NCBI GenBank assembly: GCA_947579605.1
Contig: OX388313.1
Location: forward strand, 2,542,001 to 2,606,000
Reading direction: 5' to 3'
Length of the DNA: 64,000 bases
From: Athripsodes cinereus
Lineage: Eukaryota; Arthropoda; Insecta; Trichoptera; Leptoceridae
Part shown: in pieces, positions 44,340-53,764 of the stretch
How positions within the stretch are numbered: the first letter of the stretch is position 1
Layout of the letters: every line of letters begins with the position of its first letter
Program-made: the position numbers and the translations under genes
The notes under the pieces: generated by a model
The model's input: the letters and a program-made list of their open reading frames with translations, nothing else
What the model was told of the DNA's origin: nothing
The model's database searches: none

Positions 44340-44592
44340 ATGTGGAGCACCCGGTAAAGAATTGGTCTCCCACTCTTCTACGTAAGTTTTCGAGTGTCCT
44401 GTAAAAGGCAGGTGTTCGAAAAAAATAAGACATTTTACATCTTAAATTCAGCGATGAGGCTTGCCACCCATCCTGAATGTCTTGATTTTATATTGGCACA
44501 AAGAGGACAGTTTGCATGTTTCTTACATGCAGCTGATCTGCTGGCTACCCCACTTGTGGGATATGCCGTGATGGTATAGTATAGTATAGTAA
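44340..44592 (+). repeat. SINE2, best full-length copy
   Basis: Order of blocks: TGTGGAGCACCCGGTAAAGA, GGTCTCCCACTCTTCTACGT, TCGAGTGTCCTGTAAAAGGC, AGGTGTTCGAAAAAAATAAG, TTCAGCGATGAGGCTTGCCA, CCCATCCTGAATGTCTTGAT, TTGGCACAAAGAGGACAGTT, TTCTTACATGCAGCTGATCT, GCTGGCTACCCCACTTGTGG, GATATGCCGTGATGGTATAG, then (ATAGT)n. No tRNA, 5S or 7SL-like promoter is evident, so SINE is used loosely; it could be a deletion derivative of a LINE. The terminal ~45 bp match the RTE-A 3' end. Confidence 0.82.
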
Positions 44593-45321
44593 AAAAAATG
44601 TATTGAGACGTGTTAATTTAAAACAAAAAATATAGGTAAACTTAACGCATGATACTTATTTCCTCTTTGTGGTCTCAAGAGGGTTATTTAAAGTGTGGGT
44701 ATAATTAGAACAAGAACAAAGTTCTTTTGTAATATTGAATGATGAATAGGTATGTACCTATTAGGCAAGAACTTTTAAGGTGACGTTGTATTGTTTTCAC
44801 GCATTCAAAAGACTTTGAACAATAATAATGCTTGTACCCATACCTACATACTTACTTGTGTACGAATATATTACCGAAATAGTATGTGTATATGTTTGTA
44901 TATGCTCACATTGTATTCAGGGAAAGACAATCAGGGTAACTCTGTACATGATTAATATTAAAACAAGGGTGAAATCATACACTGCCAACCTATTTGATGT
45001 TGTAATAGTTACCCCAATATATGAATCATTGCTCGAACTAAATGATTATGTAGATGAGAAATGAAATAATACGTGTAAAGGAATTGAAAAACAGTAATGA
45101 GAATAAACCATAAATTAACAATGGATTACCTATTTGAATTTCAGCATTGGTTACAAACGACTGAATTGAATAGTTAAAAGTTGGTGAGAATATAGTAAAT
45201 GAATCAGTCATTTGAGAAACAACATAAGTCAGGTTTTTAGCGAAAATGTTTTTTTTTTATTTGGGTCCTTTTTCTTGAAACGCACGTTATTTCATATAGA
45301 AACCATGTAATTTTTACCTAA
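44593..45321. other. AT-rich gap, no gene seen
   Basis: A 78-codon frame at 44828-45064 has no recognisable domain. Confidence 0.5.
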
Positions 45322-45432
45322 GATAATTGAAAAAAAAACAATATGTAGTTAACTATCAAATAACTTTATTAACTTCGCGTACTAGTATTCGGAGACTCTC
45401 GTCTCCATCATCAGGCGATTAGTAAAAAAGTG
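45322..45432 (-). mobile_element. Penelope-like 3' end, left arm of a head-to-head pair
   Basis: Exact or near-exact inverse of 45468-45581. Reading leftwards it carries the same hammerhead-like core and ends in a CAATTATC word. The two arms are separated by about 36 bp, so transcripts could form a ~110-bp hairpin. Confidence 0.72.
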
Positions 45433-45467
45433 AAATAAGATACAGAGACAAACAGTATTTATATAAA

Positions 45468-45581
45468 CTTTTTTACTAATCGCCTGATGATGGAGACGAG
45501 AGTCTCCGAATACTAGTACGCGAAGTTAATAAAGTTATTTGGAAGTTAACTACATATTGTGTTTTTTTTTCAATTATCTTG
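45468..45581 (+). mobile_element. Penelope-like 3' end, right arm, with hammerhead-like core
   Basis: Layout: TCGC (45480-45483), CTGATGA (45484-45490), one T, GGAGAC (45492-45497), loop GAGA, GTCTCC (45502-45507), GAA (45508-45510), TAC TA GTA (45511-45518), C, then GCGA (45520-45523). The pairs TCGC/GCGA, GGAGAC/GTCTCC and TAC/GTA give helices I, II and III of a hammerhead, with predicted cleavage after C45519. Deviations from the consensus are the extra T before helix II and a U-A instead of A-U pair at the base of helix III. TTAATAAAGTTATTT and a T-rich end follow. Confidence 0.65.
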
Positions 45582-45591
45582 AAAATGGACT

Positions 45592-47634
45592 TCCAACAAG
45601 TACCTTCGGTCAACAACATTAATGTTTTTTAATTTTTACCTATTTGATACAAATTGAGCTGATTAACTTGGCCAGTCAATAGAAAAACAACACAAGTCAC
45701 GCGACTTGTGTTGTAAACTACACTATTTTTTTTGTCGATTCGCAGCTGACACTTCACGCCAACCAATAAGGTGGGAGTAAGGTGGTGAAAATGATGAAAA
45801 ATAGTGATTTTTAGTTGTTTAATAAATAATCCGGGATGTAAATGTTGATTTTTATTCCCTAAAATGGTGTTCATTTGAGAAACAACATAAGTCAAAGGTT
45901 TTAATTTAACAAATTAATACACTAATAATATATTTTGACGTAAAATTAAGCTTTATAATAAAAGAATACACTGTAAGTAACATTTTGATTTGAGTAAGAT
46001 ATCAACTTTTCATTCAAAATTTTATAACAACAGTTTTTTGTTTTTTTTTTTTTTTGAAAGTTTGTATTGAATGATTTATGTTGTTTCTCGACATAGGATA
46101 GGACTATAGAGACTCCACTATATAAACTAATAAGGGAAATCATTTCAAGATTAAAATTAATTTAAAAAAACAAATAGTGATGTATTATGGATTTATTATT
46201 TTTTTATTTAAACATTATATAATTATATTATATATAATGATAGATTTGTATCAATTGCCTATTTGATTCAAACGCTTTATTTTTAGAATACTACATAGAC
46301 TCGCAACACATAGGTCGGTCCTGAGTTCGATTCCTAGTAGGTGCTGTTGGCTGAACGAAGTCTCTATGCAGTTATTATTGCAGTCAGCTGCTTCGAAAGC
46401 AGGAAAAAACAGGAAAGAAATAAATGGAATTGTTGAACGTTTCCATAGTATAAAGTACTTAAGCCAGCCTAAACCGATTCGTAGGTATGCGTCGGAACAC
46501 CTTATATTGTTTTCTCTATCATACAGGTGATACAAAGCTTGCCATTGAATCAAACCTAACATTAATAATGTCATATAAACACTTTCGTACATAAATTCCA
46601 GGAGAATACGTATTACGTTTTTCGCTCGCTCAAAATTTCAAATTATTACTGTTTTAAACCTTAATTTTATTTGGGTATCGTATAAAAAAACAATACAACA
46701 CCATTAGATTGGAAAATTTCAATTCGAAAATAAAATAAAATTACAACCGTAGTAACTGCGTTTGACAAAATGTCGTTATTTGTCTCGATAATAAAAACAC
46801 AATCAAATGGAAATTTAATTATTTTTAGATCAGACAGGTACGCAAGAAAAAAATAACAACATTGATGTTGTCAAGAAAAGATGTTTGAAAGAAAAAATCA
46901 CTGTTATTTATATAATATCTTCAAAAATCACAGTTACTATGATTATTTTATATGTGTGTTAATTTTTGTCGTACTTACCAACCACAATGATCGATTGAAG
47001 AGAATTGTTTAATATTAAATAGTGAAGATTTTATTCTTACCTGAAAAAAAAGAAAAAATCACATATAATATTGATTTTTAATGACAAAATTTGTTACATT
47101 AGTACCTACTGCTAGCATTTTTTTTATTTATTTCATTCAAATTTTAGATCTTCTTATTTATCAGATTAATCCGAAAACTAAAACTTTCTCTCAGACTTAC
47201 CTACTGGTTTCGAAATAAGAATAGAGAATGCCTTTTAAATTATGGAATATCTTATTAATAAAATGATATCATATGAATAAATTGCACTATCTGGTTTCAT
47301 ACTTGATTACCTGTGATTTAGAACATGCTATTTTTCACATGCCTTTCACAATCACCATGTAACTGATAACTTTATAGTTTTTCACAAAAAGAAATAACCT
47401 ATCACTCTTTATTGCTATCGACAGAAGGCAATAAAATTGGGAAATGAAATGTGATATATGTACTCTTGGATTTATGTCACAGCACCAAACGTACCTGGGT
47501 AATAATCAGTAGCGTTCGTTCCATACATGTAAAAAAAGTTACGCACGCCTGCAAAATCTCTCAAACTTAATGCATGTTTAGATAAAATTATACATTTACA
47601 TCAAAAGAATATTTGTCAGTTAGATATTATACAC
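45592..47634. other. AT-rich DNA with a tRNA-like repeat trace
   Basis: No protein gene seen. 46285-46560 holds GAGTTCGATTCC (46324-46335), a B-box match, followed by a body whose later part (46452-46540) recurs at 16401-16470. It may be a third, rarer SINE. The open frame at 46251-46592 is its translation and has no coding signature. Confidence 0.4.
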
Positions 47635-47840
47635 AGTCTTCCAGTCTTTTCTGTCAGTTTCAATTATTGTACTGCAAGAGGTAGTCGATCGAAAAAAATA
47701 CATCTTGAATTTAGCGATGAGGTTTGCCATCTTTTGTACTACTATTGTTGGCACAGAGAGAATAGCTTGCATGTTTAATATGCTGGTCTGCTTACTACTC
47801 CACTTGTGGTGTATGCCGTGATGTTAGATCATAGTATATA
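47635..47840 (+). repeat. SINE2 copy, diverged
   Basis: TCCAGTCTTTTCTGTCAG, CGAAAAAAATACATC, ATTTAGCGATGAGGTTTGCC, TTGGCACAGAGAGAATAGCT and CTCCACTTGTGGTGTATGCC follow the SINE2 order. It is immediately followed by another copy. Confidence 0.6.
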
Positions 47841-47849
47841 ACTGCGTAG

Positions 47850-48028
47850 AAGGTATTAGTAAAACTCCTTGCATAAAACAATTGACATCTACAATTCAAC
47901 AATGAGTCACGCAACTGATTCTGAATGTTTTAATTTTTTTTTACTGTCATGTGTCAGTTAGCTAGTCTCCTGGTTATACTATGTACTTATGGGATATCCC
48001 CGTGATGCTATGGTAGTAATACCAGGTG
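47850..48028 (+). repeat. SINE2 copy, diverged, in tandem with the previous one
   Basis: CAATTGACATCTACAATTCA, AACAATGAGTCACGC, GATTCTGAATGTTTTAAT and ACTTATGGGATATCCCCGTG follow the SINE2 order from about its middle to the end. The two neighbours differ at many sites, so they are likely independent insertions. Confidence 0.5.
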
Positions 48029-50039
48029 TCAAGTATCTATGTATGTACGAAAACATGACTAATAAAATAGTTTAGTTCCGTCACTGGACTATTATTTTGC
48101 GTTTTTTTGTTCACCCTTATTTAAAGATGTTTCTTAAAGTAATCATTGGATTGATTACATTGCGTGTATCTTGTTTAAGTGTCTTTTATTTAATGAGAAA
48201 AAAAATAACAGCTTAAATGCACTGGGAATATGGAATTAGTTACACGTTTAAAATCTTAACACTTTTTAAAAGAAAATAAGATTTTACTGCATAGTATTTT
48301 GAGACAATAAACGGTTTTGTTGTTTAATTAAAGTAATTAAGACATATAGAACAAGTTTAATAAGTTTAAGTGTGTTTTTAGAAGCAAATATCTAATAAAG
48401 AATTTTTTGGAATCGGCGATTTTTTGAAAATTCAAAAAAGATTAAGTAGGTACAGAAATAAATTTTAAATACGTTTTAACCGAGCCATAAAATATAAATA
48501 ATAAGCCATTCATTCAAAATAGGTGGTAAAATTCATTATTTGATCAAATCTCAAAAAGATTATACCTACTATCGAAATTAATAGGTAAATCAAAGCAGTG
48601 AGCTCGTTCAATCAGTGCATGTACTGGACACATGAATATGACTTTTAAAATAGGTATTGATTGTTAATAGAATGAGTTTCCTACTAGATCACTTTAAATT
48701 CTAAGAGGTCTGTAACTGGTTTCGACATGTTGGTATCATTCACAAGGAGATTGAAAATAAATGTTTTTATTTAATATAAAATGAAAACTCTTACTTTAAT
48801 CACGTCAATTATTTTATTCTTCTCTGGTTACTGTCTGATCTTGAGACACTATAAATTATATCTGTACCTGCATACTTTTTAAATTTATGTAAACATGTAA
48901 AAGTCTTATTGTCATATATTTTTCTAAAATAAAAAAATAAAATGTAACAAAATAATTACCGCATTGCGAATGCCAATATCATAGAAAATGTGATAATAAT
49001 ATTGTCTAAGAAATATTGTTCAAATAGACCATCAAACAATTCTATAATTTGAAAAAGAATGTGACATTAATTCTTTTAACATTCTAAAGTGGAAAGGTTG
49101 AGACTACATTATGAGAAAAAGTAAATAAACAATACCTACGCTAAAATTGCCGAAAAAGGAACAAATTATTATGTGTAGTAGTACTAAGAATAACATAGGA
49201 TTTTGTTCGGACTCTTTACAACGTAAAATATCGGTAGAATTATATTCACAGCGTAAATAAACATTTTTTTTTTGAAACACTACATTCAAAACAGATTGTT
49301 TTTGCTCGATTTTACCCCTTTACGATGCGATAGGTCATAATTTTTCGTTGAGTCCACATAAAGCCCCAAATGGAGCAATGTTACATAGCTCTAGGCTTAG
49401 ATTTGGGGTACCCAGCTGGTACGAAATGGGTCATTAACAATTACTTATTATAAATGGGGTTATCTACAACCCTGCTATGTGAATATATTTCATTTTTAAG
49501 GGGATGCTGTGACGTCGGATGGGTATAATATGTACATATAATAATAGGTGTTGGTTGAGCGTGGAAAACGCAAAAACCCATGCAAATATATTGTTTATAA
49601 AAACGAATTACCATCACGCTGTCGAAACTGGTAAAGGAAAATGCGTAAATTTTTATATCTTATTATATTTTATGCGGTGCTTTTTATGTTTTTATTTTTT
49701 GATATCGTTAATATGTATAAAATGATGTCTTCTCTACTTTTAGCCAATTCATAGTGGTGAGAAAAATATTCGACAGAAACCGGTCTAATTGGTAACGGAA
49801 ACCATTATAAGTAAATTATAGCTGCTTCAAATACCTTCAGTTTTTTTTTTTTAATTTTATTCACTGTAATTAGATTCTATAAAAAGGTTTTTTTTATTGT
49901 AAGTAATTATAAAACAAAATATACCTACTAAGTTTTGTTTCGAAATCTTACGAATCTGGTTTGGAAGAAAACAAAAACCATAATGTTCTATTAAATTAAT
50001 AATCATATTGATTACATATTTGGTATTTATTATGATATG
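48029..50039. other. AT-rich sequence, no gene seen
   Basis: No supported gene. 48706-48755 has, on the minus strand, TGAATGATACCAACATGTCG followed by AAACC, loosely Penelope-like. CCCCAAAT at 49364-49371 and ATTTGGGG at 49400-49407 form an 8-bp inverted repeat, possibly a weak element trace. Confidence 0.4.
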
Positions 50040-50181
50040 AGTTAGACACCAACAGCGAATGAAAGATATAGAACCAGCAAGGGTAATGATTGTAGACCCC
50101 TAAGACGAGTGGGAATACCAAAGCTTCGGTGAATGGATGACGTTACAGCGGACTATGCGGTGCTGACTGCTGGGTGTGAAC
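50040..50181 (+). pseudogene. RTE-I LINE C-terminal fragment, left half, host of a DNA transposon
   Basis: The frame around 50105-50181 encodes RVGIPKLR, a stop where tryptophan is expected, then MDDVTADYAVLTAGCEL. GRPKLRWMDDV...D is a common RTE-type C-terminal box, so TGG has become TGA. It ends at GTGTGAAC, the site duplicated by the transposon at 50182-52895, and resumes at 52904. Confidence 0.55.
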
Positions 50182-50253
50182 TAGGGTGGAACACTTTTGT
50201 ATGAAAAAAATTTTTTTTTCGAATATCGAATTGGAATACCAGGCAAAAGTTGC
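50182..50253 (+). repeat. left terminal inverted repeat of the 2.7-kb transposon
   Basis: Perfect for 11 bp (TAGGGTGGAAC), then imperfect to about GTTGCC at 50248-50253. Pairs with 52830-52895. Confidence 0.8.
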
Positions 50254-50586
50254 CTTATATAATTGTTAATAACACCCACTAATTTGGAAGTTCTAGCTCA
50301 ACAGCAAGAGGTCCCGCCATAGACTTGAAATTTCAATTTTTAAGTTTTTACAGACGCTTTGTTAAGTACACCCTATTAACAAAATATTAACTAAATATAA
50401 TATGTTATGCATTTATATGATAAGATAAAAGTATATTTTAGTTAATAGAATCATTTATTTTAAAAATATACACAGTTTCAGAAAGTTGTGTCGGTATGAA
50501 TAACGTCATTTTTCATAACAAAAATCCTTTTTCGTCTCAAACTTTGGCATGAGATTTCGAGACGCTAAATTAGATTTAACAAAACC

Positions 50587-52430
50587 CTATCTTCTTGTCT
50601 TATCGCATACACGTAGAGCTGCTTCTATCACATCTTTTATTGATCTTTCCACAGCCTGGATGTGGTAAGGCAGTCTCATTAACTCCAAAACCGATTCTCC
50701 TCCATTTTCAATAAGATGTTGTAACTGCTTATCGGAAATATTCATCAGTATTGAGGTTTCGTATTTATTTTGTTGCCAGTTTATCAAGTCTATGTAAGAA
50801 CCTGCATTTAAGTCCACTTTTGGCACCTCAAACATGCACGAAACAGAATTTTTATTCATTTGACGAGCTTTTAAAATGCGTCTAGCAGCTAGTTCTCTAA
50901 TGTGCTTACGCGTATCTGTTATCGTACTCAACAACAAGTTTTCTGGATGAGCAAAGTAACTGTTCCGAAATAAAACAGGGTCCACAATCGCTAACAATTC
51001 GTTCGACAAATAACTAGTGCTGTTAATGAGCTTCCATAAATGTTTTGAACCATCTTTAATGCTATACCAATTTTTTTTTTTTGACCTGCAAATGATTTAG
51101 ATCTTGCTATAGGGCTATCCAAATAGGAAAACAAAGCGTCAATAGCAACTCATTGGCGTATAAGAGACAAATTATCCAATGCAATGGTTAAGATAGTCTA
51201 TTTTACAAAAAAACAATCACGCCTCCCACATTTCCTGTATTTGTGGTTGTTCCATTATATCCAACAGTCATTATCATTATACTCTCTGGTGATATATTTT
51301 CAGTCGTCAAAAAGCCGTGGATAGCTCTTTCAATATTTCTCGCACTGCCCGATGTTGGAAACACATACCCAACATAAACAGAACCTGGTTCTTTAATAAT
51401 CGAAACATGTTCCTCTTATACAATCACTTAAAATCTCTTCGATCTTTTTAAAACAATTTTAGCCGTCTGGATTTTCCTTCCATCAAAATATAAGGCAGGA
51501 ATTTCTGTTACTCTTTCTTCTGTTAAAATTTGCTCGCAAACTTTCTGTCTTATTCTTCTGAGTTTCATCCTGCCCACGACGTTAGTCGACTGCGCCTCAG
51601 AGTCAGCATCAGAAGCAGAATATAGAACATTTATGATACGATAACCGCCGCAGCTCGGTCTGATACTCCGTATCTATCGCATACAATCGTCAAACTATGA
51701 AGACTGGCATCCGTGAGCTTTATAGGCTTTTGATCCACTTTGTTCGTGGTGTCAAGACCATCTGCAGCCGACAAACAAGAAGGAAGGTCAACATTAGAAC
51801 TTACTTCAGATCTATTTAGCCTATATAAAGAAAAGGAAATTTCTTTAATTCTTGTATTTGAATTATGCCTGATTTCTTGTTTAAGAGCACGTAATCCTCT
51901 TTTCTGCAATTTTTTACTCTAGATAAGATCCGTTCTTCCTAAAACCATTTGTCTGTTAGTGCGTTGGTCTTCTAAAAATATTTGTTCCTCTTTTGGCACT
52001 TTATTTTCTCTCAAACAAGTACAGTTTACAAATTCTTTACATTTACATGCAGCGATGTCAAAAAGCTTTCCACTTTGTACTCTGAATTTTCTTTAGTTTC
52101 TTCAAAGACTTTTTCAAATCTCAAACAAAATCAAACAAATCAAATCAAAACATTTTGAGTGATATTTTTTCAGTAACTGTAAAACTCGTTTGTGTGTAAA
52201 AATTGAAATAGAAGATTTTATTCATACCTAATTCTTCAATTTTTGTTTCAACTGTTTCGGCACTTTTCCAAAAATGTAGGTTATTTTGTTGTGTTGTTCT
52301 TTATTTTTAAGTCTTGTCGAACCCATTCAAAGAATTTCATCACATTCTCATACATAAGTAGTATATTCTCCTCGAACTCTGCACTTTCACCAAATATCGT
52401 ACATTTTAACTTTTGTCTTGTAGAAGTCAT
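50587..52430 (-). pseudogene. transposase-like protein of an arthropod multicopy family, decayed
   Basis: The protein reads leftwards from an ATG at 52430. Pieces in order: an N-terminal segment; FDIAACKCKEFVNCTC (about 52070-52025), a cysteine-rich possible zinc site; KVPKEEQIFLEDQRTNRQMV; SLTIVCDRYGVSDRAAAVIV near 51635-51690; then LYFDGRKIQTAKIV near 51490; SVYVGYVFPTSGSARNIE, then GYNGTTTNTGNVGGVI near 51230; CLLYANELLL near 51150. The best open frame, 51009-50587, has LLAIVDPVLFRNSYFAHPEN, HIRELAARRILKARQMN and LPYHIQAVERSIKDVIEAA. I recognise these as a family of uncharacterised proteins in arthropods and hydrozoans, from memory of patterns only. FDGR, the usual CDGTxxNTG (here YNGTTTNTG) and the late E are candidate catalytic positions; the middle aspartate is N here. 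Relative to that pattern, the stretch between the ANELLL and LLAIVDP segments is much shortened. Frameshifts and stops occur at about six places. Confidence 0.6.
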
Positions 52431-52829
52431 ATTTATACACTTAAAAAACGTAGGTACATCAACTAGTACCTACTGGTGAAAATAATTGACGGGCTACCTT
52501 CCACCTTGAGACAATATTATCGACACTAGTTAAACGAAACACTGCAAATTCGTAGATCGAAGCGTGCTGCCCCCGCTTTGTCCCGCACTTTGCTCAACTG
52601 TCCCAGTACCAAAGTATATTAAAATGATGAAATATTTGATTGAAACTGCTAGTTAACTATATTTGAATATGTTTTTGAATAAAATAAACCTATTTTAATA
52701 CGTTCTGTATTGTTTTGTAGGCCGCGCAAATAGCCCCTAAATTGTCCTTTTTGTAAATATTCGATGTCTTGTCGGGGGCTCTTACCGTTGTCTGATAATT
52801 TTTATATTTTTAATGCAGGCAATTGATGG

Positions 52830-52895
52830 CAAAAGGCAACTAAATACAACTATTCCAAATCAAAATTCGAGAAAAAAAAATTTCGTTCCACCCTA
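52830..52895 (-). repeat. right terminal inverted repeat of the 2.7-kb transposon
   Basis: Ends GTTCCACCCTA, the inverse of the left end, and is followed by GTGTGAAC (52896-52903). Confidence 0.8.
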
Positions 52896-52903
52896 GTGTG
52901 AAC

Positions 52904-53000
52904 TGAAGACAGGTTGCCTTGGATAGGAGAGAATGAGGATGAATTCTGTGGGAATCCAGGACACATCAAGGGATGTAGAGATATAATTTTTGTAAGAATT
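52904..53000 (+). pseudogene. RTE-I LINE C-terminal fragment, right half
   Basis: AGACAGGTTGCCTTGGATAG then GAGAGAATG encodes RQVALDRRE in one frame, the usual A-x-D-R-x-x-W box that follows the segment at 50105-50181. Together they make one LINE tail split by the transposon. Confidence 0.5.
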
Positions 53001-53754
53001 GGTTACATTAACAAAACAATATTCTTTAACTGTAATTTTACTATTATTTCAGAGAAATTGTAATCTCTAATTATTCGATGGATATAATCTACGGTCTAAA
53101 TTTTAGTCAGAGTGATAAATAATTTTGCAACAGTCAGTATTCAGAATATATCTAATAATAATACATACATACGTATATTACTTGAAATAATCAAAGTGTA
53201 ATATTAAGCCGTTTAAAGGAAGAGTAGGTTTATGTTTTGTTTCATATTATACAGGATGTATCATAAAATATATACCTTCTACAATATATACCTACCTTGG
53301 TATGTATTGTACGGCCTACTGTGAGTTGTATTGGTTTCTCTGCTAAAGAATTTATTATTCTTTCTAATACAATATTTAGTTGTACTATGGAAAGTACAGT
53401 AAAACTGTGAGATGGGTAAGTTATATTTGATTTTATTAAAGTTTTTTCATTCGCCAACCGAAGAAGACAATATGGTCCAGGGATTTTATATCAAGCTCGC
53501 ATTCGCAAAGCGGGGACGAGAGCAAATTTATTTTAAAAAGATGACTAACATCGTGTCTTCATTGGTTGCCCAATAAGAGACTCGGGTTCGAACCGCGCAT
53601 CTCTAAAATATTATAAGGTTTATAATAAACATTTTCCTAGATAAGCAATCAAATGAAGTTAAATATTAAAATTTGTTTGTGTTATTTTACTTTCTTTATA
53701 TAATGGATTTCCACCAAGCAGGTACCTTCGATAGAAATTCGGTCGATAAAAATA
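53001..53754. other. AT-rich gap with a B-box-like site
   Basis: No gene. GGGTTCGAACC at 53585-53595 matches an RNA polymerase III B box, but no A box or tRNA cloverleaf can be built around it, so it may be an old SINE head. Confidence 0.4.
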
Positions 53755-53764
53755 ATATTACATA

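Larger units (their letters stand above)
50182..52895 (-). mobile_element. 2.7-kb DNA transposon, 8-bp target duplication, unnamed superfamily
   Basis: Both ends carry TAGGGTGGAAC (50182-50192, and inverted at 52885-52895). Further similarity extends inward: a run of T, CGAAT, TTGGAAT and GTTGCC in the same order from each end. The flanks are the 8-bp direct repeat GTGTGAAC at 50174-50181 and 52896-52903. The surrounding LINE fragment becomes continuous when the element and one repeat are removed, so this is a real insertion. It encodes one decayed protein on the minus strand (50587-52430). The TAGGG start and 8-bp duplication resemble hAT, but the protein does not look like a hAT transposase to me. 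Confidence 0.85.

Noticed and set aside
46251..46592. 113-codon minus-strand ORF
   Set aside because: Overlaps a repeat with a B-box-like word that recurs at 16.4 kb; no coding signature.
48706..48755. Penelope-like hammerhead at 48.7 kb
   Set aside because: Only a loose GATACC...GTCGAAACC resemblance on the minus strand; no helix II can be formed.
53575..53605. Possible tRNA gene with GGGTTCGAACC
   Set aside because: No A box, acceptor stem or anticodon arm could be paired around it.
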